From positions 8,728 through 72,727 of the forward strand of contig JBAYFX010000002.1 of assembly GCA_041666965.1 (NCBI GenBank): DNA of 64,000 nt. Direction: 5' to 3'. Of the stretch, positions 32,274 through 40,669 are shown piece after piece; positions within the stretch are counted from its first letter, which is position 1, and each line of letters starts with the position of its first letter. Below the pieces are notes generated by a model that saw only the letters and a list, made by a program, of their open reading frames with translations, searched no databases and was not told the origin of the DNA. Origin of the DNA: JBAYFX01 sp041666965. Lineage in GTDB: Bacteria > Patescibacteriota > Microgenomatia > UBA12405. Made by a program: the position numbers and the translations under genes.

Positions 32274-35200
32274 TTATTTGAAATCTAAATAGAACCTTCT
32301 CCAATTTGAATAATCGGCCTGGTCTACTAAGTTATTACAGTCAAAGTCAGATTCCCACCGACTCCCAGTTTTAATCTTGTCCAAGTATTCTTTGCGCCAA
32401 ATGGAATAATCGGCTTGGTCGGTAACTCCGTTACAATCAGCATCAGCCTTCGCCTTACCTTTAAAGGTCGGTTTTACTACTTGTCTGGTAGTACAAGCGC
32501 TGTCCGGTACTACTTTTTGAACTCCATCTTCAGTGTAATCATGTACATATCCCGTTTGCTCATATCCCAAAACAAACCATTTATAGTTTTCTCCGTTTTT
32601 GTAGCACCTAAACACGCTTGGGCAGTCGTAACATGCCGCCGCCGTCACTGTCAGGCTAGCCGCATCACTGGTTAAATTGTTACAGTTGCTGGCAGTTGAC
32701 TGGCATTTAATAGTCACCACTCCTGTTTTTATTGGAACCCAGTCTGTCTTTTTATTAGTATTAAATTCTTCTTTGGTTCCATCAGAGTATGTAGCTATTA
32801 GTTTGACGCTACTAGCTAATTGGCCACTGGTATTATACATACAACCAATGTTAACTGTTTCCCCATTAACTACTGTCATACTCGTCTTCCATGGGTCACT
32901 ATCGTTTGCCTGAACTCGGCTCTGTAAGGAGCTGTAACTACAGTTGTTTCCTGGAGGATTAGTCGGTCCGCCACCCGGAGGACTTGTTGGGTTTTGAGTC
33001 GGAATTGTGGTTGGAATACTAGTTGGTATTGTGGTAGGTACGGTCGAAGGTCGGTTTGTTGGAACAATTGTATTAGTTGGGGTTGGAGTCACCAAATTTG
33101 GGTTATCTATACAACAAATCCCTGACTGTAATACTATTCCGGTCCCGTAAGTCGCACAGCTCTCTCTTGGAGTATTCTCCATCTTTCGAGCCGGACAAAC
33201 AGTGCTTAAAGTACAGGTACCTTCACTACATGCTTTCGCTGTTGGTTGATCCGGAGCGCAACATATGCCGTCTACTAAAAATGATCCCTGACTGGCGTAA
33301 GTAGTACAACTTCCGGTATTTTTAAATCCATTCCCACAGCTCACTGCTCCGGTTCCATCTCCGTAAATACACCGGCTGCTGCTATCACTACACCCTCTTG
33401 GCATCCCCGTTGTCGGGGTTACGGTAGTTCCTGGCTTTTTACAGTTGTTACTACATTGATTTACATCAGTGTACCGACCGGTTCCAGTCTCTTTACAAGT
33501 CCAGGTAGCATCATCGCACTCATAGTATTTTTTGGACACATCCTGATCACATTGACCATCACAGTACGCTTTATCAGTATAGGTTCCGCTACTGTTATTC
33601 GCTTCACAGTTCCCTGTCAGCTTGTTACAGGCGTACTTATTCGACACACATTCACTCCAATCTCCACAACTTGGTTTTGAAGCTATACCTAGAGTTTGAC
33701 AAACTTTATATCCAGTCTGACCGGCAACTCCGATACTACACGACATTTCAGTCCCAACTGTACACGGACACACTTGGCCTGTAGGTGTAGGCACCACCCC
33801 TTGTGTCGGAGTGGGAGTCGGTTCTGCTAGAACCGGTTTACACATACATTTGTTGTATCCGTTTTCAATTTCAAACACTTGACAGGAATTACCTTGAGCA
33901 CATGGTCCCTGAGCTCCAATTGGTTGATTTGAGCAAGCTATATAAGATCCGTACCACATAGAAGCACAATTACCTTCCACTGGTACATCTGGCATTGAAC
34001 CGCAATAACTTCGCTCAACTGTCTCTCCGTCTACCCGGGTATTATAAGACCCGTTACAACAATTATTACAGTTAGGTGACCCTCCGGTTCCATAACACCT
34101 CGTTCCATCTGCCATACAATTCGGATCAACGGTTGGCGTTGCTACCCCGCACCTATACTGATTGTCTATCATCGATGCCGGTTGGCAACAATTTGCACAA
34201 CTAGTGGCTCCGCTTCCACCATTTACACACCCTATTCCGGAACCCAAACAAGCCGCAGTTGTTGGTGTTGTAGCCACTACCCCGCACCTATACTGATTGT
34301 CTATCATCGATGCCGGTTGGCAACAATTTCCACATCCAGTTGCCCCGCTACCACCGTTTACACATCCAATTCCAGATCCAAGACAAGCTGCAGTTGTTGG
34401 TGTTGGAGTAACACACAATCCATTTGAAGAATTACATCCCAAATTTCCACAACTTGTTTTCAATGTCCATTGGAATAATGCTCCAATTTGCATACACTGA
34501 TAAGAATTTCCACTAACGCACTTTGTTTGATAAGTTTGAGTTTGCAAACAACCAGAACCTGGTGAAATCGCATTGGTTGGTGTTGCTGTTGGCGGAACCG
34601 GGGTTGGGGTTGGAGCTACACACACAGAACCATAAGCCGGGCATACTAATCCGCTACCACATGAGTGAAACACCCATTTTCCATCCTGACACTGATTAAA
34701 TCCGTCGTGCGTATTGGCACATTCAGTAGTGTTATTTGGTTTAGTGCCACATGGTTGTGGATAATGGGTAACCCAACACTTCAAACCAACAGCACATGTT
34801 GCTGTTTTATCTTCAATAATTTCAGGTAAAGACGGGGCTGATGCTGAGCATACTCCCGTACATGTCGCACACGAAGTTGTGCTAGCACACGAATTGGAAG
34901 GACAATTTGTAGTAGTCCAACCAGAAGCATCAAATTTACATGTACTAAGTACACCGTTGGCGCAGGTTATTTTATTAGGTGTACATTTCCAATTCTGAGT
35001 TGGTCCGGCGTTCATACATTGGCTAATACAACCGGTATATTCCAATCCTTCTAAACCAATACACACACTAGTACAATCTGGAGTTGGTGTCGCTTTTGGA
35101 GTTGAGGTAGCTGCCGGTCTGGTTGGTACCGGAGTGTTTGTCGGAGGAGCACATAAAGCATTATTATCTTTAGCGTCATCATGGTGCCAACAGCCGTCAT

Positions 35201-35777
35201 TTCCACAGTGTTCTTGAGTTGTACCATTACATCGTTTGTTATCGTCATTTATAGGTGAGCAACCCGTACAGGTTGGTCCTGTCCCGCCCCCACATACTCC
35301 CCCACTACACAACTTTCCATCCGCACACATTTCATTACTGGTACATCCCCCACCCGCTTTTACCTTACAAGACCCATTCTGCCACACTTCCCATGATTGG
35401 CACTGTGGTGTCGCTGTTGGTTGGGGTTTACTTGTCGGTTGAGGTCCGCTTGTTGGAGCCGCACAGCCGTTGGTACAACCCGCCGAATCATGGCTACAAC
35501 TACCTGAGGTAAAAGTTTCGCCGGTACCACTCGAGTTACATGTAGCTGTCACTTCCTTAGCCTTTCCGCAGCCGCAACACTCTCCAAAAGTTCTTTTAGC
35601 TCCAGGCGTACAAGTAGCCGCTCGGTTTTGGGTGTTTTGATTCTGTTGAACTAACTTGGTTGCTGCCGGAAGCGCTATGGCCATCAAAAGCAATCCCACC
35701 ATTAATGGTATTTGGGCCAACCCCGCTTGATTAAACCAATTACCTTTACTTTTTGAATTGCGACAGTAATCTTTCAT
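32274..35777 (-). CDS. giant Cys-rich surface protein with dockerin-like C-terminus
   Basis: The largest protein here, with 1167 residues. It has an N-terminal membrane anchor (about 24-42). Many small Cys-rich modules, each about 35-50 residues, are separated by Thr/Pro linkers. Two adjacent modules are nearly identical (135-bp DNA repeat at 34144-34413). An Ig-like domain (SLQSRVQANDSDPWKTSMTV...) comes near residue 985. The last 65 residues contain two dockerin-like loops, DADCNGVTDQADY and DFDCNNLVDQADY. Disulphide-stabilised surface display and binding are inferred. It heads the cohesin/dockerin operon. Confidence 0.8.
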   Translation of the reverse strand: MKDYCRNSKSKGNWFNQAGLAQIPLMVGLLLMAIALPAATKLVQQNQNTQNRAATCTPGAKRTFGECCGCGKAKEVTATCNSSGTGETFTSGSCSHDSAGCTNGCAAPTSGPQPTSKPQPTATPQCQSWEVWQNGSCKVKAGGGCTSNEMCADGKLCSGGVCGGGTGPTCTGCSPINDDNKRCNGTTQEHCGNDGCWHHDDAKDNNALCAPPTNTPVPTRPAATSTPKATPTPDCTSVCIGLEGLEYTGCISQCMNAGPTQNWKCTPNKITCANGVLSTCKFDASGWTTTNCPSNSCASTTSCATCTGVCSASAPSLPEIIEDKTATCAVGLKCWVTHYPQPCGTKPNNTTECANTHDGFNQCQDGKWVFHSCGSGLVCPAYGSVCVAPTPTPVPPTATPTNAISPGSGCLQTQTYQTKCVSGNSYQCMQIGALFQWTLKTSCGNLGCNSSNGLCVTPTPTTAACLGSGIGCVNGGSGATGCGNCCQPASMIDNQYRCGVVATTPTTAACLGSGIGCVNGGSGATSCANCCQPASMIDNQYRCGVATPTVDPNCMADGTRCYGTGGSPNCNNCCNGSYNTRVDGETVERSYCGSMPDVPVEGNCASMWYGSYIACSNQPIGAQGPCAQGNSCQVFEIENGYNKCMCKPVLAEPTPTPTQGVVPTPTGQVCPCTVGTEMSCSIGVAGQTGYKVCQTLGIASKPSCGDWSECVSNKYACNKLTGNCEANNSSGTYTDKAYCDGQCDQDVSKKYYECDDATWTCKETGTGRYTDVNQCSNNCKKPGTTVTPTTGMPRGCSDSSSRCIYGDGTGAVSCGNGFKNTGSCTTYASQGSFLVDGICCAPDQPTAKACSEGTCTLSTVCPARKMENTPRESCATYGTGIVLQSGICCIDNPNLVTPTPTNTIVPTNRPSTVPTTIPTSIPTTIPTQNPTSPPGGGPTNPPGNNCSYSSLQSRVQANDSDPWKTSMTVVNGETVNIGCMYNTSGQLASSVKLIATYSDGTKEEFNTNKKTDWVPIKTGVVTIKCQSTASNCNNLTSDAASLTVTAAACYDCPSVFRCYKNGENYKWFVLGYEQTGYVHDYTEDGVQKVVPDSACTTRQVVKPTFKGKAKADADCNGVTDQADYSIWRKEYLDKIKTGSRWESDFDCNNLVDQADYSNWRRFYLDFK
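34144..34413. repeat. two tandem 135-bp coding repeats
   Basis: Copies at 34144-34278 and 34279-34413. The first 50 or so bases of each are identical, and later differences are mostly synonymous. Each encodes one 45-residue Cys-rich module of the giant surface protein. This points to recent duplication or gene conversion, with protein-level constraint. Confidence 0.85.
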
Positions 35778-35872
35778 AATTATGATGATTCAGTAAACCA
35801 TTTCCCCCATACCCCGTCAATAACCTAAATATCCCAACGTCAATTTGTAATAACTTTTGCTACTATCTATAT

Positions 35873-37258
35873 ATGTCCGCATCCCGTAACCGCCAGCTCG
35901 TTAAAACTGCGCTATTGCTAGCCGCCCTGCCCCTCACTGTCTTGGGGGTTAAAAAAATTATTGATATCCGTAAAAGCGCTGCCGGCACTCCCGCCAACAT
36001 CAGTATTGAAGTCGACTCTTACACCGGCTCCCTTCCGACCCAACTCTGGCAAAATTTAGCCCAAGGTGGGGAAGAACCCGCCGACATGATCGGCCCCGTC
36101 TGGCCTTTAGTCCGCGCTCTTAAACCCCAACTAATCCGTGTCGATCACCTTTTTGACTATTACAATGTCTATCAAGGACCCGACAATTTTGATTTTTCCC
36201 GCCTCGATAAAGTTGTCCAAAGTATCGTCTTAACTGGCGCCACTCCCCTTCTCTCTCTTTCCTACACTCCCTCATCCATGGCCAAAAACAATCAGAATGC
36301 CGGCGAGCCTCAAGATTGGAACCAATGGTATCAAATGGTCAAAGCCACCGCCGATCGCTACTCCCACCAAAAAAACATAACTGGCATATATTACGAAGTT
36401 TGGAACGAACCCGACCTTTTTGGCGGCTGGCATTATTCCAAATCCCCTTCCTACAGTTTGCTCTATTCTCATACTGCCCGGGCAGTTAGAGATGGCGCCC
36501 AAGGTTCAAGCTTTAAAATCGGTGGTCCGGCCATAACTGCTTTTTACCCCAACTGGATTCGATCCCTTTTGGCCACTGCAAGTTCTCAACGCCTGCCTCT
36601 CGATTTTATTTCTTGGCATCATTATTCCAAAGACCTCAGTGACTTTGAACAGGATATTGAAAAACTTGAGTCAATTCTAGTTGATTATCCTCAATACATT
36701 AACATTGAGCGATTAATTACCGAGGTAGGCCCAAATTCCGAGCCTGATCCTGACTATGACAATTTAGAGTCCGGAGTCCATTTTATTTCCCTAGTTACTC
36801 GTCTTATAGGCCGAGTTCACCGACTCTTTCCTTTTGAAATTGTTGACGGGCCAACAACTCGCTCCAATGTTTCCACCGGTTGGGGCATGATCACCCATCC
36901 CCCAACTCCTCGCACCAAACCCCGCTATAACGCCATCCAGTTCCTAAACCGCCTCGTTGGTCAAAGGCTAACCGTAGCCGGTCAAGGTTCCTGGGTTACA
37001 GCCTTAGCTACCCGCCAGGGTTCAAGAATTCAAGTGCTTTTATCCAATTATGATTCCCGTTCCCAACATGTCGAAACTTTTCCTCTGGCTCTGGCTGGTG
37101 TCCAACCCGGTACTTGGAAAGTCGAATCATATACTTATCCCCGCTCCGGCATTGAACCGCGAGTAACAAGGGTTGAAGTCACCAGTTTCCGCTTCCAAAA
37201 AGAATACTATCTAGAGCCTAACACTAGTCTCCTTCTGGAATTCACGCCTCAGCCTTAA
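35873..37258 (+). CDS. GH39-like glycoside hydrolase, membrane-anchored
   Basis: A 461-residue enzyme of the clan GH-A TIM-barrel type. An N-terminal anchor (about residues 10-28) exports it. YYEVWNEPDLFGGW holds the acid/base Glu in the family's NEP motif. ERLITEVGPNS probably holds the nucleophile Glu at the end of a later strand. DFISWHHYS fits the barrel between them. A C-terminal beta domain (LLSNYDSRSQHVETFPLAL) resembles the GH39 accessory domain. Substrate is unknown; xylosidase or uronidase-like specificity is usual for the family. It is divergent from the surface-protein operon. Confidence 0.8.
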   Translation: MSASRNRQLVKTALLLAALPLTVLGVKKIIDIRKSAAGTPANISIEVDSYTGSLPTQLWQNLAQGGEEPADMIGPVWPLVRALKPQLIRVDHLFDYYNVYQGPDNFDFSRLDKVVQSIVLTGATPLLSLSYTPSSMAKNNQNAGEPQDWNQWYQMVKATADRYSHQKNITGIYYEVWNEPDLFGGWHYSKSPSYSLLYSHTARAVRDGAQGSSFKIGGPAITAFYPNWIRSLLATASSQRLPLDFISWHHYSKDLSDFEQDIEKLESILVDYPQYINIERLITEVGPNSEPDPDYDNLESGVHFISLVTRLIGRVHRLFPFEIVDGPTTRSNVSTGWGMITHPPTPRTKPRYNAIQFLNRLVGQRLTVAGQGSWVTALATRQGSRIQVLLSNYDSRSQHVETFPLALAGVQPGTWKVESYTYPRSGIEPRVTRVEVTSFRFQKEYYLEPNTSLLLEFTPQP

Positions 37259-38325
37259 CTTCCGATTATCAGTCTTTTTACGTCCACCAAAGTAATTAAA
37301 AGTATTAGTCCCAACAACACCGCCATTCCCGCTCCATTTACCGCATTTTCAAACTTCTCGCTTGGTCTTTTCCGGGTTATGGCTTCGTAAATCACAAACA
37401 AAATTCTACCGCCGTCTAGTGCCGGAAAAGGCAAAATATTTACTACCGCCAAGTTAACTGACACAATTCCAAAAAAGTGGATCACTGCCAATATTCCTTG
37501 GTTTTGTCGGATACTTGTCGTTGCCTGAAACATTCCAATCGGTCCAGCTACATCCGAGGGAACCTTGCCCATTGCCAATCCCGCCACCATTTTAAATACA
37601 CCACCAGCTATCACCTTTCCCCAGTAGTAACCCTCTTTAAATCCGGCGCCAATTCCCTCATAAAACCTCCACCACGGTAATTTCACCATTTCAATATTAG
37701 ATACCGCTACCCCCATTGCTCCCTGCCCTTCCGGCGGGTTGGCCCGAACCTCAACTCTGACTGTTTTAACATCATTTGTACCCTTTGATATCACCCCCAG
37801 CTCCACTTCTCCTCCTTTATATTTACCCACCTCAGCTGTTAATTCCGAAGATGTTTTAATTAGTTTAGTTCCCACAAATTTAACCACATCCCCCTCTTTT
37901 AATCCCGCCTCTTTGGCCGGTGACTTATCCACTATGGCAATTACCTTAACCACCTCTGTTTCTTTAGGAACTCCTGTTATAGCATAAACCGCACTAAATA
38001 TTACAACCGCCAATACCAGATTCATTAATACTCCTCCCACCACAATTAACGCTTTTTGGGCCGGGTTTTTGTGGGCAAACGAATATTGCTTTTCTTTTTG
38101 TTTAGTTTCCTGGGTATCTTCCCCATAAAGTTTACAAAATCCCCCAATTGGCAACCAGTTTAAGGACCACACGGTATCACCAATTTTCTTCCCCCACATT
38201 CGGGGTGGTAAACCCAAACCAAATTCCTCCACTCTCACTCCGGTCTTTTTGGCAGCCAAAAAATGCCCCAATTCGTGAACCATAACCAAAATTGACAAAG
38301 CGATTAAAAAAATTACTACATCCAT
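37255..38325 (-). CDS. rseP: RseP-type site-2 metalloprotease
   Basis: Intramembrane zinc protease (M50). HELGHFLAAKKTGVRVEEFGLGLPP is the HExxH motif and its surroundings. One PDZ domain (DKSPAKEAGLKEGDVVKFVG) lies in the middle. NILPFPALDGGRILFV holds the third metal ligand (LDG). The 356-residue length is typical. A TATAAT box ends six bases before the ATG. It follows frr, in the classic rpsB-tsf-...-frr-...-rseP order. Its stop codon overlaps that of the GH39-like gene by four bases. Confidence 0.95.
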   Translation of the reverse strand: MDVVIFLIALSILVMVHELGHFLAAKKTGVRVEEFGLGLPPRMWGKKIGDTVWSLNWLPIGGFCKLYGEDTQETKQKEKQYSFAHKNPAQKALIVVGGVLMNLVLAVVIFSAVYAITGVPKETEVVKVIAIVDKSPAKEAGLKEGDVVKFVGTKLIKTSSELTAEVGKYKGGEVELGVISKGTNDVKTVRVEVRANPPEGQGAMGVAVSNIEMVKLPWWRFYEGIGAGFKEGYYWGKVIAGGVFKMVAGLAMGKVPSDVAGPIGMFQATTSIRQNQGILAVIHFFGIVSVNLAVVNILPFPALDGGRILFVIYEAITRKRPSEKFENAVNGAGMAVLLGLILLITLVDVKRLIIGS

Positions 38326-38331
38326 GAGAAT

Positions 38332-38337
38332 ATTATA
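38332..38337 (-). promoter_or_regulatory. -10 box of rseP
   Basis: TATAAT on the minus strand within the frr-rseP gap, six bases before the rseP ATG. Confidence 0.45.
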
Positions 38338-38339
38338 CT

Positions 38340-38891
38340 TTATCCTCTAATTTCTTTCTCTTTTAAAGCGGCAATTGCCTCCACTTTCGCCACATACTCA
38401 TCGGTTAACTTTTGTAACTCAATTTCGTTTCGTTTAAATTCATCCTCACCAATAGTTTTATCCTGTTTTTCGTCCATTAATTTTCGGCGAACGTCGGCAC
38501 GAATATCCCTAATAATTCCCCTAATTCCTTCCAATTTTCGCCCCAATAGTTTCACGAAATCTTCCCTTTGTTCTCCGGTTAATGCCGGCAGACTCATTCG
38601 AATTAATTCTCCGTCAACTGTGGGTGACATACCAATATTAGCCGCCGTTATACCGTTGGCAATTTCTCTGATAGCCCCCTGGTCCCACGGAGTAAAAGTC
38701 AGCATTCGCACGTCCGGTACCCCAATAGACCCTAGTTCCATCAGTCTCATTTTCTGCCCGCCATATACCGACACCATCACATTTTCAATCAACGCCGGCG
38801 TCGCCCTTCCAGTCCTAATCGAGCCAATATCGCCAACAAACAAGGCTACTGACCTCTCCATTTTCGCTTTTATCTCAGATGTGTTTAGCAT
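38340..38891 (-). CDS. frr: ribosome recycling factor
   Basis: Splits the ribosome after termination, together with EF-G. GSIRTGRATPALIENVMVSVYG is the conserved N-terminal helix and turn. FTPWDQGAIREIANGI and RMSLPALTGEQREDFVKLL are also diagnostic. I use the ATG at 38891 (MLNTSEIK, 183 residues), which gives the usual length; an earlier in-frame start adds 12 unlikely residues. Confidence 0.96.
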   Translation of the reverse strand: MLNTSEIKAKMERSVALFVGDIGSIRTGRATPALIENVMVSVYGGQKMRLMELGSIGVPDVRMLTFTPWDQGAIREIANGITAANIGMSPTVDGELIRMSLPALTGEQREDFVKLLGRKLEGIRGIIRDIRADVRRKLMDEKQDKTIGEDEFKRNEIELQKLTDEYVAKVEAIAALKEKEIRG

Positions 38892-38978
38892 ACTTACAAT
38901 ATTACAGGTATTACTCTGCCTTCTCAATCCCGTACTTACCCCGCCGACTCAGTCGTAAAAGTACAAATCTTAACGAAC

Positions 38979-39067
38979 GAGGCAAACTAATTTTTTGGGC
39001 GCGCAGCGATACCGGTAAACGCGAAGCACTTTAACCGGCAAGTTCGAGCACCCAAAAAACGGTTGCC
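38979..39067. repeat. palindromic element, copy 1
   Basis: Starts GAGGCAAACTAATTTTTTGG and ends GCACCCAAAAAACGGTTGCC; outer arms GGCAA/TTGCC and TTTTTTGGG/CCCAAAAAA are inverted repeats. The centre of this copy is CCGGTAAACGCGAAGC...AACCGG. It lies between tsf and frr. The T tract is on the 5' side and the A tract on the 3' side in both directions, which is the opposite of an intrinsic terminator. Confidence 0.75.
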
Positions 39068-39081
39068 AAGTTCAATCTTTT

Positions 39082-39540
39082 TTAAATCTCAAATCGTTCA
39101 ATCCGCCCCAGTTTCATATTTTCCCCAAATTTAGACACCAGTTCTTTGATTAAGTCATCAATTTTCCGGCTTGGGTCTTTAATATAATCCTGAGCCAATA
39201 ATTCAGTCGCGTCTTTAGGATTCATAGCCGCCACTTGAAGGGCTATTTCTCGGGCTACATTCATAAACTCTTCATTTTTAGCCACAAAATCAGTTTCGCA
39301 AAGCAACTCTACCATCACCCCAATTTTTCCAGTAGTGTGAGTATAGGTAGCTACTCTCCCCTGCCGGGTTTCCCGGTCAGCCTTTTTCTCCGCTTTCTCG
39401 TAACCTTTCTTTTTTAGTATTTCCATTGTTTTGGCCCTGTCGCCCCCGGCTTCCTCAACCGCTGTCTTAATTTCCATCACTCCAAATCCAGTCGCTTCCC
39501 GAATAACCTTTACTAATTCAATTACTTTTTTGTTGTCCAT
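39082..39540 (-). CDS. tsf: elongation factor Ts, short form
   Basis: Exchanges GDP for GTP on EF-Tu. IELVKVIREATGFGVMEIKTAVEEAGGD is the N-terminal UBA-like domain. ELLCETDFVAKNEEF contains the TDFVAKN motif that touches EF-Tu. At 152 residues it has one core subdomain rather than the two of long EF-Ts, as in other compact bacterial genomes. It is flanked on both sides by copies of a palindromic element. Confidence 0.95.
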   Translation of the reverse strand: MDNKKVIELVKVIREATGFGVMEIKTAVEEAGGDRAKTMEILKKKGYEKAEKKADRETRQGRVATYTHTTGKIGVMVELLCETDFVAKNEEFMNVAREIALQVAAMNPKDATELLAQDYIKDPSRKIDDLIKELVSKFGENMKLGRIERFEI

Positions 39541-39567
39541 ATTTGTTTATTAAATATTAATATAATT

Positions 39568-39637
39568 GAGGCAAACTAATTTTTTGGGCGCGCAGCGATA
39601 CCCGAAGGGAAGTTCGAGCACCCAAAAAACGGTTGCC
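39568..39637. repeat. palindromic element, copy 2
   Basis: Same ends as copy 1 but a shorter centre: CCCGAAGGG in place of the 27-base centre. It lies between rpsB and tsf, in the same orientation as copy 1. The arms are almost base-for-base conserved, whereas the centre is not. Confidence 0.75.
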
Positions 39638-39653
39638 GAAATTCATAAACTGA

Positions 39654-40574
39654 TTATTTAACCCCAGCCGCTTTAATTGCCCGGCCAATTTCCTCAACAA
39701 TTAATGTCACGGCGTGTACATTATCGTCGTTAGTTGGAATCGCCATGTCAACTATTTCCGGGTTACCGTCAGTGTCCACCATAGCTACAGTTTTTATTTT
39801 CCGCAGTTTGGCTTCCCGAACCGCAGTTTTCTCAAAACCGGCATCCACCAAGAAAATTAAATCAAACAATTTGTCAACATTGCCAATTCCTCCAACATTT
39901 CGCTCGAGTCTGTCAAGTTCTTTGTGAAGTACTGACAATTCTTTTTTGGTTTTGTCGCTGAATTTGTTACCATCCAAACCGTCTTTTAAATCCCGATATC
40001 TTTTAATGGTTTTTCGAATTTGCTCCCAGTTGGAAATAGTACCACCCAGCCACCGGTCAGTCACATATGGAACTCCGGCGTCAAGCGCTACTCTTCGGGT
40101 CACTTCACGGGCCATCCTTTTAGTACCTACCATCAATATTTGCTTACCGTTTCTTTTGGCGTTATAAATCATGTCACAAGCCTTCTGTAAAGCGCCCATG
40201 GTTTTAGTTAAGTCAATTATTTCAATTCCGTCTTTGGCGGTGTAAATATTCACTCTGGCTCTTGGATGAGTCTTGCTGACTTTGTGCCCCAAATGGCATC
40301 CGGCCCCAAGCAAGTCTTTAAGTCCAATTGTCAGGTTATATCTTTTGTCCTCAAGTTTTCTTTCTTCTTTTTTAGTTATTTTTACTTCCTCAGGTTTCGC
40401 TTTCTGAGCTTCCAATTTGGTAGCTGCAACTCTGGCTTCATTTAGTTTAGCAATCTGTTCTTTGCTGGTAATCTTTTCAGTCTTTTTCTCTTTAACAACC
40501 AGCGCCGCTTTAGTAATTTTTTTACCGGTGCGGTTGACCGTTTTGACAATTCTTTTTTTGGTGGCTTCTGCCAT
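39654..40574 (-). CDS. rpsB: 30S ribosomal protein S2 with basic N-terminal extension
   Basis: uS2: LLGAGCHLGHKVSKTHPRARVNIYTAKDGIEIIDL, then ILMVGTKRMAREV and PYVTDRWLGGTISNW, DLIFLVDAGFEKTAVREA and DTDGNPEIVDMAIPTNDD. The core is standard. An extra N-terminal extension of about 80 residues is Lys/Ala/Glu-rich and probably contacts rRNA or is disordered. It heads the rpsB-tsf-frr-rseP series. A weak AAAAGGA precedes its ATG. Confidence 0.96.
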   Translation of the reverse strand: MAEATKKRIVKTVNRTGKKITKAALVVKEKKTEKITSKEQIAKLNEARVAATKLEAQKAKPEEVKITKKEERKLEDKRYNLTIGLKDLLGAGCHLGHKVSKTHPRARVNIYTAKDGIEIIDLTKTMGALQKACDMIYNAKRNGKQILMVGTKRMAREVTRRVALDAGVPYVTDRWLGGTISNWEQIRKTIKRYRDLKDGLDGNKFSDKTKKELSVLHKELDRLERNVGGIGNVDKLFDLIFLVDAGFEKTAVREAKLRKIKTVAMVDTDGNPEIVDMAIPTNDDNVHAVTLIVEEIGRAIKAAGVK

Positions 40575-40669
40575 AGGTTTTATCCTTTTTATTTTCCCTT
40601 TGAGGGCAATTTATATTACCCAGGATAAATCGGGAAAAAAATCTTTAACCGCCTATTGTATCATGCCCA

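Noticed and set aside
34144..34413. CRISPR-like repeat
   Set aside because: Only two long units without unique spacers; they are in-frame protein modules.
38979..39067. Intrinsic terminator between tsf and frr
   Set aside because: In both directions the hairpin has T before and A after the stem, the reverse of what termination needs.
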